Below are positions 46,280 through 56,134 of a DNA stretch of 64,000 nt, piece by piece. Under the pieces are notes generated by a model, which worked only from the letters and a program-made list of their open reading frames with translations, had not been told where the DNA came from and did not search any database. The position numbers and the translations under genes were made by a program. Within the stretch, counting starts at the first letter, position 1, and the number at the start of each line of letters is the position of its first letter. Location of the stretch: positions 161,641 through 225,640 of the forward strand of contig NZ_KE136362.1 in assembly GCF_000406965.1 (NCBI RefSeq), written 5' to 3'. The stretch is from Enterococcus avium ATCC 14025. GTDB lineage: Bacteria; Bacillota; Bacilli; Lactobacillales; Enterococcaceae.

Positions 46280-48403
46280 ATGTCAGAAAAACAAGTTTTC
46301 AAAACCACTTGGGGCGGACGCCCTCTGCAAGTTGAAATCGGTCAACTTGCTAAACAAGCCAATGGCGCAGTTTTAGTTCGCTATGGCGACACAGTCGTAT
46401 TGAGTGCAGCTGTTGCCTCAAAAGAAGCAAAAGATACCGACTTTTTCCCATTAACCATTAACTATGAAGAAAAAATGTATGCAGTGGGTAAAATCCCTGG
46501 CGGTTTCATCAAACGTGAAGGTCGTCCAAGTACAGACGCAACCTTGACTGCCCGTTTAATTGACCGTCCGATTCGTCCGATGTTTGCAGATGGATTCCGT
46601 AATGAAGTCCAAGTAACGAACTTTGTGATGAGTGTAGAACAGGATTGCTCTCCAGCAATGGCAGCGATGTTTGGTTCTTCGTTGGCTCTAGCCATTTCAG
46701 ATATTCCGTTTGACGGACCAATCGCTGGTGTCGATGTGGGTCGCGTGAATGGGGAATATGTATTGAATCCGACTGTCGAGCAACACGCTGAATCAGATAT
46801 CGATTTAACAGTTGCTGGGACCAAACAAGCCATTAACATGGTAGAATCTGGCGCCAAAGAAGTTTCTGAAGAAGACATGCTTGGCGCATTACTATTCGGA
46901 TTTGATGCAATCAAAGAAATGGTGGCTTTCCAAGCTGAGATCGTAGCTGCAGTCGGCAAAGAGAAAATGGAAGTTTCTTTATTACAAGTTGATCCTGAAC
47001 TGAAAAAAGAAATTTTTGACGGCTACTATCAAACAATGAAAACAGCTGTAATGACAATGGATAAATTGGCACGTGAAGACGAAATCGAAAAAGTCAAAGA
47101 AACGGTCAAAGAAGTTTACGCTGAGAAATTTGCGGATCATGAAGATGAAGCGCAATTAACAAAAGAAGTAAAACAAATCGCGGAAGATCTTGAAAAAGAT
47201 GTGGTTCGTGAATTGATTACAATCGATAAAATTCGCCCAGACGGACGTAAATTAGATGAAATTCGTCCGTTGGCTGCTGAAACAGGTATTTTACCACGTG
47301 TTCATGGTTCAGGCTTATTTACACGGGGACAAACGCAAGCATTATCTGCTTGTACTTTGGCACCCTTAGGTGAACATCAAATCATTGATGGTTTAGGAAC
47401 AGTTGAAAGTAAACGATTCATCCATCATTACAACTTCCCGCAATTCTCTGTTGGTTCTACTGGACGTGCTGGTTCACCAGGTCGTCGTGAAATTGGCCAT
47501 GGAGCATTGGGTGAACGTGCATTAGCCCAAATTATTCCAAGCGAAGAAGATTTCCCTTACACCATCCGTTTAGTAGCGGAAGTATTGGAATCAAACGGTT
47601 CTTCTTCTCAAGCAAGTATCTGTGCTGGTACATTGGCGTTAATGGATGCTGGTGTGCCAATCAAAGCACCAGTTGCTGGTATCGCAATGGGCTTGGTTTC
47701 CGATGGTGAAAACTATACGATCTTGACAGATATCCAAGGATTGGAAGACCATCTTGGCGATATGGACTTTAAAGTTGCTGGTACAAAAGATGGAATCACA
47801 GCTTTGCAAATGGATATCAAAATCCAAGGAATCACTGAACAAATTCTTTCTGAAGCATTAACGCAAGCAAAACAAGCGCGGATGGAAATCTTAGAAGTCC
47901 TAACTGAAACGATTGCTGAGCCACGTAAAGAATTAAGTCCGTACGCACCGAAGATTGAAATGATCCAAATCGATCCAGATAAGATCAAAACAGTCATCGG
48001 TAAAGGCGGAGACACAATCAATGGTATTATCGAAGAAACTGGTGTAAAAATTGATATTGATCAAGAGGGTAACGTTAGCATTGCTTCTTCTGATGCAGAT
48101 ATGATCAAAAAAGCGATTAAGATCATTGAAGAGTTAACTAAGGAAGTCAAAGTCGGCGAAGTGTACTTAGGAAAAGTTGTTCGTATCGAGAAATTTGGAG
48201 CCTTTGTAAACTTGATTAAAGGCAAAGATGCATTGGTTCACATTTCACAGCTTGCAAATGAGCGCGTGAATAAAGTGGAAGATGTCGTAAAATTAGGCGA
48301 TGAAGTATTAGTAAAAGTGACAGAAATCGATCGTCAAGGTCGTGTAAATGCTTCTCGTAAAGCCTTATTGAAGGAAGAAGAAAGCAAAAAAGCAGAAAAA
48401 TAG
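46280..48403 (+). CDS. pnp: Polyribonucleotide nucleotidyltransferase (PNPase)
   Basis: 707 aa. It has two RNase PH domains (the second with the catalytic stretch [15 protein letters not shown]), a KH domain ([18 protein letters not shown]) and a C-terminal S1 domain ([20 protein letters not shown]). It degrades RNA 3' to 5' by phosphorolysis. The ATG at 46280 follows AAAAGGAG; the open frame extends 34 codons further upstream through the leader hairpin, which is not coding-like. Confidence 0.97.
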   Translation: MSEKQVFKTTWGGRPLQVEIGQLAKQANGAVLVRYGDTVVLSAAVASKEAKDTDFFPLTINYEEKMYAVGKIPGGFIKREGRPSTDATLTARLIDRPIRPMFADGFRNEVQVTNFVMSVEQDCSPAMAAMFGSSLALAISDIPFDGPIAGVDVGRVNGEYVLNPTVEQHAESDIDLTVAGTKQAINMVESGAKEVSEEDMLGALLFGFDAIKEMVAFQAEIVAAVGKEKMEVSLLQVDPELKKEIFDGYYQTMKTAVMTMDKLAREDEIEKVKETVKEVYAEKFADHEDEAQLTKEVKQIAEDLEKDVVRELITIDKIRPDGRKLDEIRPLAAETGILPRVHGSGLFTRGQTQALSACTLAPLGEHQIIDGLGTVESKRFIHHYNFPQFSVGSTGRAGSPGRREIGHGALGERALAQIIPSEEDFPYTIRLVAEVLESNGSSSQASICAGTLALMDAGVPIKAPVAGIAMGLVSDGENYTILTDIQGLEDHLGDMDFKVAGTKDGITALQMDIKIQGITEQILSEALTQAKQARMEILEVLTETIAEPRKELSPYAPKIEMIQIDPDKIKTVIGKGGDTINGIIEETGVKIDIDQEGNVSIASSDADMIKKAIKIIEELTKEVKVGEVYLGKVVRIEKFGAFVNLIKGKDALVHISQLANERVNKVEDVVKLGDEVLVKVTEIDRQGRVNASRKALLKEEESKKAEK

Positions 48404-48423
48404 TATGTCATTGAGGTTATTCT

Positions 48424-48452
48424 TTGACAATTCTCGCTGTAAACTGGATAAT
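48424..48452 (+). promoter_or_regulatory. Promoter of the riboswitch ahead of kup
   Basis: Consensus TTGACA (48424-48429), a 17-base spacer and GATAAT (48447-48452). Transcription would start near 48459, at the 5' strand of riboswitch helix P1. Confidence 0.9.
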
Positions 48453-48458
48453 ACTGAT

Positions 48459-48588
48459 AAGTTTTAGGGGAGTAGCGACATAGAGTAAGCTCTATGCTTT
48501 TAGATCAACAACTAGTGCGCAGCGCTGGTCTAAGAGATAATTTGCCAGACCTAAACAATAGTGAAAACTGTTGTTTAGGTCTTTTTTT
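48459..48588 (+). promoter_or_regulatory. yybP-ykoY type manganese riboswitch with terminator
   Basis: The leader has the L1 signature AGGGGAGTAGCG, a hairpin CATAGAG/CTCTATG, a second helix CTTTTAGA/TCTAAGAG with ATCAACAAC in its loop, and GCCAGACCTAAAC closing the aptamer. P1 (GTTTTAGG with CCTAAAC, 48461-48468 and 48550-48556) uses the same bases as the terminator stem GACCTAAACAA...TTGTTTAGGTC (48548-48581, then seven T). Mn2+ binding should therefore favour read-through. About 200 bases separate it from kup, and 48589-48787 holds no other gene. Confidence 0.82.
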
Positions 48589-48787
48589 GTCAGTCGTACT
48601 TTTTGCAGTGTAATTAAGTGATATCAGCTAAAAAATATTTAATAGTTTTCAGTTGAGGTTTAGTACGAGGATAAGAAACTATTGTCTAAATATGTGAAGA
48701 ACTTGTCTATTTTGGTGAAGAAACCTGAAACTTTTTTAATAGAGAATCAATACCGATTCAATGAGTTGCTTAACAGGAGTGTGCGGA

Positions 48788-50791
48788 ATGGAAAAAAAGA
48801 AAGATCATGATCATATCAAAAAGCTTTCAGCGGCGGGATTGCTGATTGCGATGGGAGTCGTGTACGGCGATATTGGGACGAGTCCGTTATATGTGATGAA
48901 AGCTATTTTAGAGGAAAATGGTGGACTGAGCACCGTAACTAAAGATTTTGTACTAGGTGCAGTCTCATTAGTTTTTTGGACCGTCATGCTGTTAACTACG
49001 GTCAAATATGTGTTGATTGCCTTGAGAGCGGATAACCATGGTGAAGGAGGAATCTTCTCTTTATATACATTAGTACGTAAAGGTGGAAAATACTTAATTG
49101 TTCCAGCTATGATTGGTGGTGCCGCGCTGTTGGCTGATGGCGTATTAACACCTGCGGTAACGGTAACGACAGCGATTGAAGGACTGCGGGGGATTCCTGA
49201 TTTTTATCAGGAGTTTGGGAACAATCAAAATATCATCGTAATCATCACGTTAGTTATTTTGCTTTTCCTATTTTTAATTCAACGTTTTGGTACGGATTTT
49301 GTTGGGAAAGCTTTTGGACCGATCATGTTTTTATGGTTCACCTTTTTAGGGCTGATGGGTATTTTAAATATCCCATATGATTTTAGCGTAATTAAAGCGT
49401 TGAATCCTTATTATGCGATCCACCTATTATTCAATCCTGACAATAAGATGGGAATCTTTATTTTAGGAAGTATCTTCCTAGCAACGACCGGTGCCGAAGC
49501 CTTATATTCTGACATGGGGCATGTGGGAAAGAAAAATATCCATTTTAGCTGGCCGTACGTTTTGCTTTGCTTAATGTTAAATTATGCAGGACAAGCAGCC
49601 TGGATTTTACACTCAAAGGGCAATGCCTCGATTGAAGGAATTGAAAATTTAAATCCATTTTTCCAAATTTTACCTGACGGGTGGATGATCTTTGGTGTCA
49701 TCTTTGCGACGATTGCTGCTATCATTGCCTCTCAGGCTTTGATTTCTGGGTCATTCACACTAGTGTCTGAGGCGATTAAGCTGAAACTGTTGCCTAGAAT
49801 GCGAATTATTTATCCAGGAAAAAGTATTGGTCAGATGTATATTCCGGCGATCAATATGATCTTGTGGGCTGCATGTTCATTGATTGTTTTGACTTTCCGC
49901 ACATCAAGTCATATGGAAGCGGCTTATGGTCTATCAATTACGGTAACGATGTTAATGACGACTTTCTTGTTGTATCATTATCTATTACAAAGTGGAACCT
50001 CGCGCATTTTAGCTGGTTTAATGCTACTCTTTTTTGGTATATTGGAAGGCTTCTTCTTTATATCCAGCGTCACCAAGTTCTTCCATGGAGGTTTTGTGGC
50101 GGTGGCAATGGCATTGCTGATATTAAGTGTGATGTATATTTGGCATCGCAGTAATCAAGTTCAAGAAGATGCGAGCCAAGATGTTTATTTCAAAGACTAT
50201 CTGCCGCAATTACAAGAGCTTCATGATGATGACAGAATTCCCTATTATCAAACCAACGTCGTTTTTTTGGTCCCACGTTTAGAAGGCGATGCAATCCCGC
50301 AGCAATTTATTTATTCGATTTTGGATAAACGATTAAAACGGGCAAAAGTATACTGGTTTGTAAATGTAGAAGTAACAGATGAACCATATACAGAAGAATA
50401 TAGTATTGATATGATGGGAACTGATTTTATTGTAAAGGTTAAATTGTATCTAGGTTTTCGAATCGCTCAGGATGTAAACGTCTATTTGCGTCAAGTTATT
50501 CATGATTTGATGAAACAAGGCCGTTTGCCTAAACAACCGCAGCATTACTCGTTAACTCCTGGACGTCAGGTAGGGGATTTTCGTTTTGTCATGATTCAGG
50601 AAGAATTATCCAATACGACTAGAATCGACAAATGGGATCGACAAGTTATGCAAGCACGTTTAGCAATCAAACGTCATACAGTTACGCCTGAACGCTGGTT
50701 CGGTATTGAGTATAGTGAGGTTACTTATGAAACAGTGCCGTTAATTGTCGGCGAAACGAAAAAAACATGGCTGAAAGAACGAAAAGAATAG
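48788..50791 (+). CDS. kup: KUP-family potassium uptake protein
   Basis: 667 aa. About twelve membrane helices begin [23 protein letters not shown], the KUP signature. A cytosolic C-terminal domain runs from about 465. It imports K+ with protons. AGGAG precedes the ATG at 48788, after which the protein starts MEKKKDHDH. The gene lies behind a manganese-type riboswitch, an unusual partner for a potassium transporter. A terminator follows. Confidence 0.93.
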   Translation: MEKKKDHDHIKKLSAAGLLIAMGVVYGDIGTSPLYVMKAILEENGGLSTVTKDFVLGAVSLVFWTVMLLTTVKYVLIALRADNHGEGGIFSLYTLVRKGGKYLIVPAMIGGAALLADGVLTPAVTVTTAIEGLRGIPDFYQEFGNNQNIIVIITLVILLFLFLIQRFGTDFVGKAFGPIMFLWFTFLGLMGILNIPYDFSVIKALNPYYAIHLLFNPDNKMGIFILGSIFLATTGAEALYSDMGHVGKKNIHFSWPYVLLCLMLNYAGQAAWILHSKGNASIEGIENLNPFFQILPDGWMIFGVIFATIAAIIASQALISGSFTLVSEAIKLKLLPRMRIIYPGKSIGQMYIPAINMILWAACSLIVLTFRTSSHMEAAYGLSITVTMLMTTFLLYHYLLQSGTSRILAGLMLLFFGILEGFFFISSVTKFFHGGFVAVAMALLILSVMYIWHRSNQVQEDASQDVYFKDYLPQLQELHDDDRIPYYQTNVVFLVPRLEGDAIPQQFIYSILDKRLKRAKVYWFVNVEVTDEPYTEEYSIDMMGTDFIVKVKLYLGFRIAQDVNVYLRQVIHDLMKQGRLPKQPQHYSLTPGRQVGDFRFVMIQEELSNTTRIDKWDRQVMQARLAIKRHTVTPERWFGIEYSEVTYETVPLIVGETKKTWLKERKE

Positions 50792-50869
50792 TGAGTCCCT
50801 AGTCTAATGTATAATTTGCTCATTCGAATCATCTATTTAGAAGATTTGTTCAAAAAGTTTATTCAAATA

Positions 50870-50911
50870 AAGAGTTTTTGGCTGAGATAGAAGTCAAAAA
50901 CTCTTTTCTTT
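50870..50911 (+). terminator. Terminator after kup
   Basis: AAGAGTTTTTG pairs with CAAAAACTCTT around a 14-nt loop, followed by TTCTTTTT. Confidence 0.88.
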
Positions 50912-50967
50912 TTATTTGAAATAAGTTAAATTAAGATTAAAATAGAATGAACAAAGGGGGCTGAGAG

Positions 50968-51501
50968 ATGGAAATGACAATTTCGGGGTTACGAGAAAGG
51001 CTGCAAGAAGCCGATGAAAAACAATTAAGTGAATTAATCTGTCAGATATACAAACATTCAGAAGTTGCTCAACAAATCGTGGATTCAACTCTTTTGGATG
51101 ATGATTATGGAATGCGATTCGCTGAAACCACTAAGAAAAAACTAGAACGGGCTTTTTTTCCACACGGTAAAATTGATCGTTCTTTGACACAAGCTAAAGA
51201 GCTGTTGCGTCAATTTCGTAAGAATTGCCAAAATCAGCGAGCATTGATCGAAATTGAATTGTTTTTTGTCGAATGCGGACTAGATTTCCTCGGCATCTTT
51301 GGAGAATCAGATGGAGAGATGAAAGAATTACTGATTACGAACTACGCTTCAGCGGTAGCGCGGATTTTAGAAGATGGTTCGGAACTTTTTTTCCACCACT
51401 ATTTTGCTAAATGTAACCAAATTATTGATGTTGCAAGAGGTTTCACCTCAGGATTTTCACAGGATATGCTGGATGTGTATCAACAGTTAGCAAAAAGGTG
51501 A
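50968..51501 (+). CDS. DUF6155-family protein of unknown function
   Basis: 177 aa, soluble and mainly helical, starting MEMTISGLRERLQEADEKQLSELICQIYKHSEVAQQ. I associate this N-terminus with DUF6155 proteins, whose role is not known. There is no signal, membrane helix or catalytic motif. A GGGGGCTGAG site precedes the ATG; a second ATG two codons later is also possible. Convergent with the MATE gene, with the two stop codons inside one 24-bp palindrome. Confidence 0.7.
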   Translation: MEMTISGLRERLQEADEKQLSELICQIYKHSEVAQQIVDSTLLDDDYGMRFAETTKKKLERAFFPHGKIDRSLTQAKELLRQFRKNCQNQRALIEIELFFVECGLDFLGIFGESDGEMKELLITNYASAVARILEDGSELFFHHYFAKCNQIIDVARGFTSGFSQDMLDVYQQLAKR

Positions 51502-51518
51502 GGCCTAGGCCTCACCTT
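51495..51518. terminator. 24-bp perfect palindrome shared by two convergent genes
   Basis: AAGGTGAGGCCT is followed directly by its own reverse complement, with both stop codons inside. T residues after it are few, so it may act as a convergent transcription barrier or an mRNA 3' stabiliser rather than a classic terminator. Confidence 0.75.
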
Positions 51519-52893
51519 CCATTTCTAGTTCTAGTTGCATTGCTCGTTCTTGTGCCTGTTCTTGATCTAACTTTCTCAAGTGGCGCATTGCTTTAAAGTA
51601 GGAAGTCAACAAGACAGCAGTTGATCCCATCCAAGCCAATGGTGACGCAAAGGCTGCTCCAGCAAAACCAAAAGAGTGTGTCAGAATAATGGCAGCGAAG
51701 GAACGCATAACAAGTTCCATAATCCCGGCAATAGTCGGGATTTTTGCTTGCCCTAATCCTTGCAGAGTATAGCGGAGGATGAACAATATTGCTAAGACCC
51801 AATACAAGGAACCATTAATAATAAAATAGGTTTGTGTCAGTTGAAATACGTGTACTTCGCTAGGATTAACGAAAAGAGCGACGAAATAATGTCCGCAGGT
51901 AATCACTAAAACACCAACGAAAATACTAAATATACCGCTCATTACCAAACATTGCTTAACACCAAGTAAAATTCGTCCATATTCTTTTGCCCCATAGTTT
52001 TGAGCAGTAAAAGTTGCCATAGTAATTCCGAATGACATCATTGGTAAGATTGCAAGCTGATCAATTCGACTTGCAGTAGTTTGCGCAGCAACGACGTCTG
52101 TTCCTAACGTATTCAATGCAGATTGCAAAATGACAGCACCAATTGCAATAATTGATGATTGGAATCCTATAGGCAAAGCTGAGTTCAAGTGTATGCGAAA
52201 GTCCTCTTTGTTAAGAGAAAAATGTTTACGATTGATTTGTAATATAGGGATTTTTCTTCGGATAAACCACACACACATCAAACTTGCTGCAACTTGAGCG
52301 ATGACCGTCGCATAACCCGCACCAGCAACTCCCATATGGAAATAAATAATGAAGATTAGATCTAAGACAACGTTGATTACTACCGCAAAGGCCAAGAAGA
52401 ATAGCGGTGTACGACTATCTCCTAAGGCACGTACCATATTTGACAAAAGATTAAATGCCATTGATGCGAAGATCCCGCCTAAAAGAATAGAGATAAAATC
52501 TTGCGCTTGATCTAGCAATTCTGGCGGTGTCTGCATGAGCAATAATAAGGGACGTAAGAACAGCAGGCTTAACGTTGTCAAAACAACTGTTACACCAAGA
52601 CTAATCAAAATCGAAGTAGCAAAGCTTTTTCGCACGCCCTGAGCATCTTTAGCACCGAAACGCTGAGCCGTAATAATAGAGAGACCAGAAGTTAAACCTT
52701 GTGCAAAACCAATAATTAAAAAACTGACACTGCTAGTTGCTCCGACAGCAGCCAAAGCATCTTTGCCTAACGTTTGACCTACTACGATCATATCAACCAT
52801 ACTGTAAAATTGCTGAAAAACATTTCCTATAAACAAAGGCAAGGCGAATAAAATGATCAGCTTTGCCGGATTTCCTCGAGTTAATTCTTTCAT
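51505..52893 (-). CDS. MATE-family efflux transporter
   Basis: 462 aa with twelve membrane helices in two halves. The family start LTRGNPAKLIILFALPLFIGNVFQQFYSMVDMIVVGQTLGKDALAAVGATSS is typical of the DinF/VmrA-like branch. It exports cationic or drug-like compounds by Na+ or H+ antiport; the substrate is unknown. The ribosome binding site is weak (AGCGGGAAAAAG). The C-terminus is charged (RKLDQEQAQERAMQLELEMEGEA). Confidence 0.92.
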   Translation of the reverse strand: MKELTRGNPAKLIILFALPLFIGNVFQQFYSMVDMIVVGQTLGKDALAAVGATSSVSFLIIGFAQGLTSGLSIITAQRFGAKDAQGVRKSFATSILISLGVTVVLTTLSLLFLRPLLLLMQTPPELLDQAQDFISILLGGIFASMAFNLLSNMVRALGDSRTPLFFLAFAVVINVVLDLIFIIYFHMGVAGAGYATVIAQVAASLMCVWFIRRKIPILQINRKHFSLNKEDFRIHLNSALPIGFQSSIIAIGAVILQSALNTLGTDVVAAQTTASRIDQLAILPMMSFGITMATFTAQNYGAKEYGRILLGVKQCLVMSGIFSIFVGVLVITCGHYFVALFVNPSEVHVFQLTQTYFIINGSLYWVLAILFILRYTLQGLGQAKIPTIAGIMELVMRSFAAIILTHSFGFAGAAFASPLAWMGSTAVLLTSYFKAMRHLRKLDQEQAQERAMQLELEMEGEA

Positions 52894-52982
52894 CTTTTTC
52901 CCGCTTTCTAATAAAATTTTCTGATTGATATTACCATAAAATTTTCTGAAAGCAAGTGTCTTGAATAAAAAGTTAAGAAAAA

Positions 52983-53011
52983 AGAGACAACCCTTAAGAA
53001 AGGTTGTCTCT
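52983..53011 (-). terminator. Terminator of the DUF960 gene
   Basis: On the minus strand AGAGACAACC pairs with GGTTGTCTCT and a T-tract follows. Confidence 0.88.
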
Positions 53012-53015
53012 GAAA

Positions 53016-53339
53016 TTAACGTTGCCGGATCTCGTGCGGCAAAAGGATCGTCTGACGGCTGCCGTCATCGTAGGCATAAACTTCTTGAGGGAAGTCATTA
53101 GAATAACCAAATGGGAGATCTATTCCCATTTCGACGCTACTTCCTTCTTGGGAGAAGTGCATCGTAACACGACCATCATTATTGATCAGGTCAAAACTTA
53201 AGATATTGTCTAATGGGATCAAGCCCTTTAAGTCTAGGTCAATGATATACCAGATACTATCAATCAGCTCGCCTGGCAAGCTGGATACCACACCGACAGA
53301 GGCATAACGACTTTTTTTAGAATCAAATGTTTCAAACAT
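53016..53339 (-). CDS. DUF960 domain protein
   Basis: 107 aa soluble protein. The stretch RYASVGVVSSLPGELIDSIW and the following IIDLDLKGLIPLDNILSFDL are characteristic of DUF960, a family found in staphylococci and lactobacillales with no assigned function. The ATG at 53339 follows AAAGGAGG. It has its own terminator and lies alone between the MATE and rplY genes. Confidence 0.85.
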   Translation of the reverse strand: MFETFDSKKSRYASVGVVSSLPGELIDSIWYIIDLDLKGLIPLDNILSFDLINNDGRVTMHFSQEGSSVEMGIDLPFGYSNDFPQEVYAYDDGSRQTILLPHEIRQR

Positions 53340-53511
53340 AGATTTTCCTCCTTTAGTTGGAATCACTTACTTAAAGTACGAGTAAGCTTTGTAGTGACTT
53401 ATTGTAATTCTTTTTTTCAGAAAAAACCACTTATTACGCTTAGTCTATAAGAAAAAGTAAAAAATTCTAAATTTTTAAAGGAAGGAACCAGACTTTTGTA
53501 GTTTAAAAAAA

Positions 53512-53538
53512 GATGACCGGCTAGAAAAGCAGGCCATC
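53512..53538 (-). terminator. Terminator of rplY
   Basis: On the minus strand GATGGCCTGCT pairs (with G-U and one mismatch) with AGCCGGTCATC and seven T follow. Confidence 0.85.
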
Positions 53539-53549
53539 GCATTAAATTT

Positions 53550-54167
53550 TTATTCTGCTGTTGACTCACCAATAACTTCTGGTTCAGCGCCTTCAGCAGC
53601 TTCATCTTCTTCAGGTAGTTCTTGCGCTTCTTGGACAGCAACGATTTGTTCTTCTGCATCAGTTACGATTGTGTAATCATCATTCTTAGGTAGATCACCT
53701 ACAGAAATTGATTGGCCGATTTCTAATCCAGAGATGTCTACATCAATGCCTTCCGGTAATTTTTCTGGTGTTGCAGAAACAGTGGCTGTGTAAAGCGTTT
53801 GAGTTAATACACCGCCAGCTTTCACACCAACAGATTCACCAACTAAGTTAATTTCTGTTTCAGCTTCAGTTTCTTCTGACAAGTTTACAGATAATAATTC
53901 AATATGCGTTAAACGACGAGTAAAGGTATCAACTTGTGAGTCGCGTAATAGTGTGTTCACCTTTTTACCGCCAATTTCAATGGCGAAAACAGTATTCGCA
54001 CCATTTTCACGTAACAATTTTGAAAATTCACGTTCATCAATTGAGATAGGTGTACTTTCTATCTTGTACCCATTAACGACTGCAGGAACTTTTCCTTCGT
54101 GACGCAATTTGTTGCGAATGGAACGGGGACGAGTTGCTCTTTCTTCTACTTTCAATGATACTGCCAT
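53550..54167 (-). CDS. rplY: 50S ribosomal protein L25/general stress protein Ctc
   Basis: 205 aa. The N-terminal L25 domain (MAVSLKVEERATRPRSIRNKLRHEGKVPAVVNGYK) binds 5S rRNA, and the C-terminal TL5-like beta domain extends to about 185. The tail is very acidic (ELPEEDEAAEGAEPEVIGESTAE), as in other Ctc proteins. The ATG at 54167 follows AAGGAGGA. A 200-nt leader with a terminator-like hairpin precedes it. Confidence 0.95.
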   Translation of the reverse strand: MAVSLKVEERATRPRSIRNKLRHEGKVPAVVNGYKIESTPISIDEREFSKLLRENGANTVFAIEIGGKKVNTLLRDSQVDTFTRRLTHIELLSVNLSEETEAETEINLVGESVGVKAGGVLTQTLYTATVSATPEKLPEGIDVDISGLEIGQSISVGDLPKNDDYTIVTDAEEQIVAVQEAQELPEEDEAAEGAEPEVIGESTAE

Positions 54168-54417
54168 AACCAAATTCCTCCTTAAAATGTGACTGTCTGT
54201 GGTTGTTCAGACAGATTTTATTTAAGTGACGGGTTATTCTCAGCACAATGGCTTTGCGAAAAAACGCAAAAAGACAGTCGTCTACACAACTGTCCAAAAA
54301 AAGTCTACGTTCAACTTTCTCTACCAGGTCATAACGCTGTGTATGAGAAACCTTTGATTCACTTAATCATACGAATCTCTGACTCGTATAATTAAATTCT
54401 AGGACTTATCTAATCAA
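54168..54417 (-). promoter_or_regulatory. rplY promoter and attenuator-like leader
   Basis: On the minus strand TTGATT (54417-54412), a 17-base spacer and TAATTA (54394-54389) start a leader of about 210 nt. It contains GACAGT-TGTGTAGACG-ACTGTC (54294-54273) followed by TTTTTGCG, which is terminator-like. Nearer the gene it has CTGTCTG...CAGACAG. The two hairpins share sequence and could compete. The rest of the gap up to 54649 carries only the rsuA-type promoter. Confidence 0.6.
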
Positions 54418-54593
54418 AATGCAAGTATAATGTCTGTTGACGATTTAAGTAAGGAATTTTTCGTAGTTGGTAAATAGTATGTTAACGGGGCTAGAAGTTC
54501 AAATGTGTCATTAGTTTTTGAGAGTTGTTTTCTTGATAGCAATACTTTTGCTTTTGAAAGTGAATAAAAACATCAAGAAAGAGTGTGAGGGTT

Positions 54594-54620
54594 TTGTCTC
54601 TTTTTGAAATTCGGTATAAT
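54594..54620 (+). promoter_or_regulatory. Promoter of the pseudouridine synthase gene
   Basis: TTGTCT (54594-54599), a 15-base spacer and perfect TATAAT (54615-54620). Confidence 0.7.
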
Positions 54621-54649
54621 GAGTCCAACAATATTGAAGGAGTTTTACC

Positions 54650-55366
54650 ATGCGATTAGACAAAGTGATTGAGCAGAACTTAAAAACAACACGAAAAGAA
54701 ATGAAACGTTTATTTCTAATGAAAAAGGTTTTAATCGATGGTGAAGTTGAGCTGAACCAGTGGCGCAACGTCGATAGTCAACTCCATGAGATTCAAGTAG
54801 ATGGGCAGAAATTGCAAACGGATCACGTGTATTACTTATTAAATAAACCAGCCGGCGTTGTAACAGCGAAAAGGGATAATAAATTTCAAACAGCTATAGA
54901 ACTGGTGAAAGAAGGAGAGCGTCCAGCAGATTTATATCCAGTAGGTCGCTTGGATCGTGATACGACCGGGTTGTTGTTATTGACTGACAATGGTCAACTA
55001 GGTTACGATCTCTTACAGCCGTATGCTAAAGTTGCAAAGACATATCGTGCCACAATCAACGATACAGTGACATTTGAGGACGTGTTAGCATTTGAAAAAG
55101 GGATTGTTTTTCACGGAGGAATTCGTTGTCAGCCAGCGCGTTTAGCGATTTTACAATCTGATCCAGACCAGTCGGAAGTTTTACTTACGATCAAAGAAGG
55201 AAAATTTCATCAAGTCAAAAAAATGTTTTTGGCTTGTGGGAAAAAAGTTACGAGCTTGACCCGTATTGCAATGGGGCCATTAATTTTGCCAACAAATTTA
55301 GCAGTAGGTAATTACCGTTCGTTAACATTGGCAGAGCTTAAACAATTAAAATCATATTTTAGATAG
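54650..55366 (+). CDS. Pseudouridine synthase, RsuA/RluB/E/F family
   Basis: 238 aa. An N-terminal S4 RNA-binding domain (MRLDKVIEQNLKTTRKEMKRLFLMKKVLIDGE) precedes the catalytic domain with GRLDRDTTGLLLLT, whose Asp (RLD) is the nucleophile. By family it modifies one uridine in 16S (RsuA) or 23S rRNA; the size favours RsuA. AAGGAG precedes the ATG. The next gene follows after 11 bases. Confidence 0.93.
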   Translation: MRLDKVIEQNLKTTRKEMKRLFLMKKVLIDGEVELNQWRNVDSQLHEIQVDGQKLQTDHVYYLLNKPAGVVTAKRDNKFQTAIELVKEGERPADLYPVGRLDRDTTGLLLLTDNGQLGYDLLQPYAKVAKTYRATINDTVTFEDVLAFEKGIVFHGGIRCQPARLAILQSDPDQSEVLLTIKEGKFHQVKKMFLACGKKVTSLTRIAMGPLILPTNLAVGNYRSLTLAELKQLKSYFR

Positions 55367-55377
55367 AAGGTTTGAAG

Positions 55378-56064
55378 ATGGGATACGAGACAATTTTATT
55401 TGATATCGACGATACGTTGCTGGATTTTAAGGCAGCGGAAGAACAAGCATTAAGTCAATTGTTTCAAGATATGGGAGTGGAGCCTTCTTTATCTGTGAAG
55501 AACAATTACAAAAAAATGAACCAAGGTTTTTGGCGCGATCATGAAGCAGGACTGCTATCACGCCAAGAATTACTAGACAATCGTTTCCGCCTATTTTTTG
55601 AACAATATGAACGAGAAGTTGATGGGCCAAAAACAGAGGCGCGTTATCGCTACTATTTGAATCAAGGACATCAGTTGATTTCAAACAGCCTAGAAGTTGT
55701 AGAAAGTTTGAGTCAGAAAAAAGATCTTTATGTAGTAACAAATGGTGTTTCTGTAACTCAGCATCAGCGTCTAGAAAAATCAGGACTTGCACCTTATTTC
55801 AAAAAATTCTTTATCTCTGAAGAAATGGGTGTTCATAAACCAATGAAAGAATTTTTCGACATCGTTTTTGCGGAAATTCCTCGATTCGACAAAGAAAAAA
55901 CCGTGATTATCGGTGATTCTTTAACTTCAGATATTAAAGGTGGGCAGGTTGCTGGGATCGACACGATTTGGATGAATCCTCATGAAAATGAAACGAAAGA
56001 AATTAGACCAACGTTTCAGATAAAAAAATTGACGGACCTCTATCAGATTTTAGATGATTTTTAA
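55378..56064 (+). CDS. YjjG-family HAD nucleotidase
   Basis: 228 aa HAD hydrolase. Motif I is FDIDDTLLDF, motif II lies in VVTNGVS and motif IV in VIIGDSLTSDIKGG. YjjG enzymes dephosphorylate non-canonical pyrimidine nucleoside monophosphates as pool cleaners. AGAAGG precedes the ATG at 55378. It is co-transcribed with the pseudouridine synthase; udk follows after 70 bases. Confidence 0.9.
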   Translation: MGYETILFDIDDTLLDFKAAEEQALSQLFQDMGVEPSLSVKNNYKKMNQGFWRDHEAGLLSRQELLDNRFRLFFEQYEREVDGPKTEARYRYYLNQGHQLISNSLEVVESLSQKKDLYVVTNGVSVTQHQRLEKSGLAPYFKKFFISEEMGVHKPMKEFFDIVFAEIPRFDKEKTVIIGDSLTSDIKGGQVAGIDTIWMNPHENETKEIRPTFQIKKLTDLYQILDDF

Positions 56065-56134
56065 GTTTTATATAGCAATTTGACGTTGTTTCGCTATAAT
56101 AGGACTAATGAAAAACGAAAGAGGTTTTACTTGC

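Noticed and set aside
48459..48588. c-di-AMP (ydaO) riboswitch ahead of kup
   Set aside because: Expected on context, but the core elements of ydaO are absent while the GGGGAGTAGC loop and P1/terminator overlap fit yybP-ykoY.
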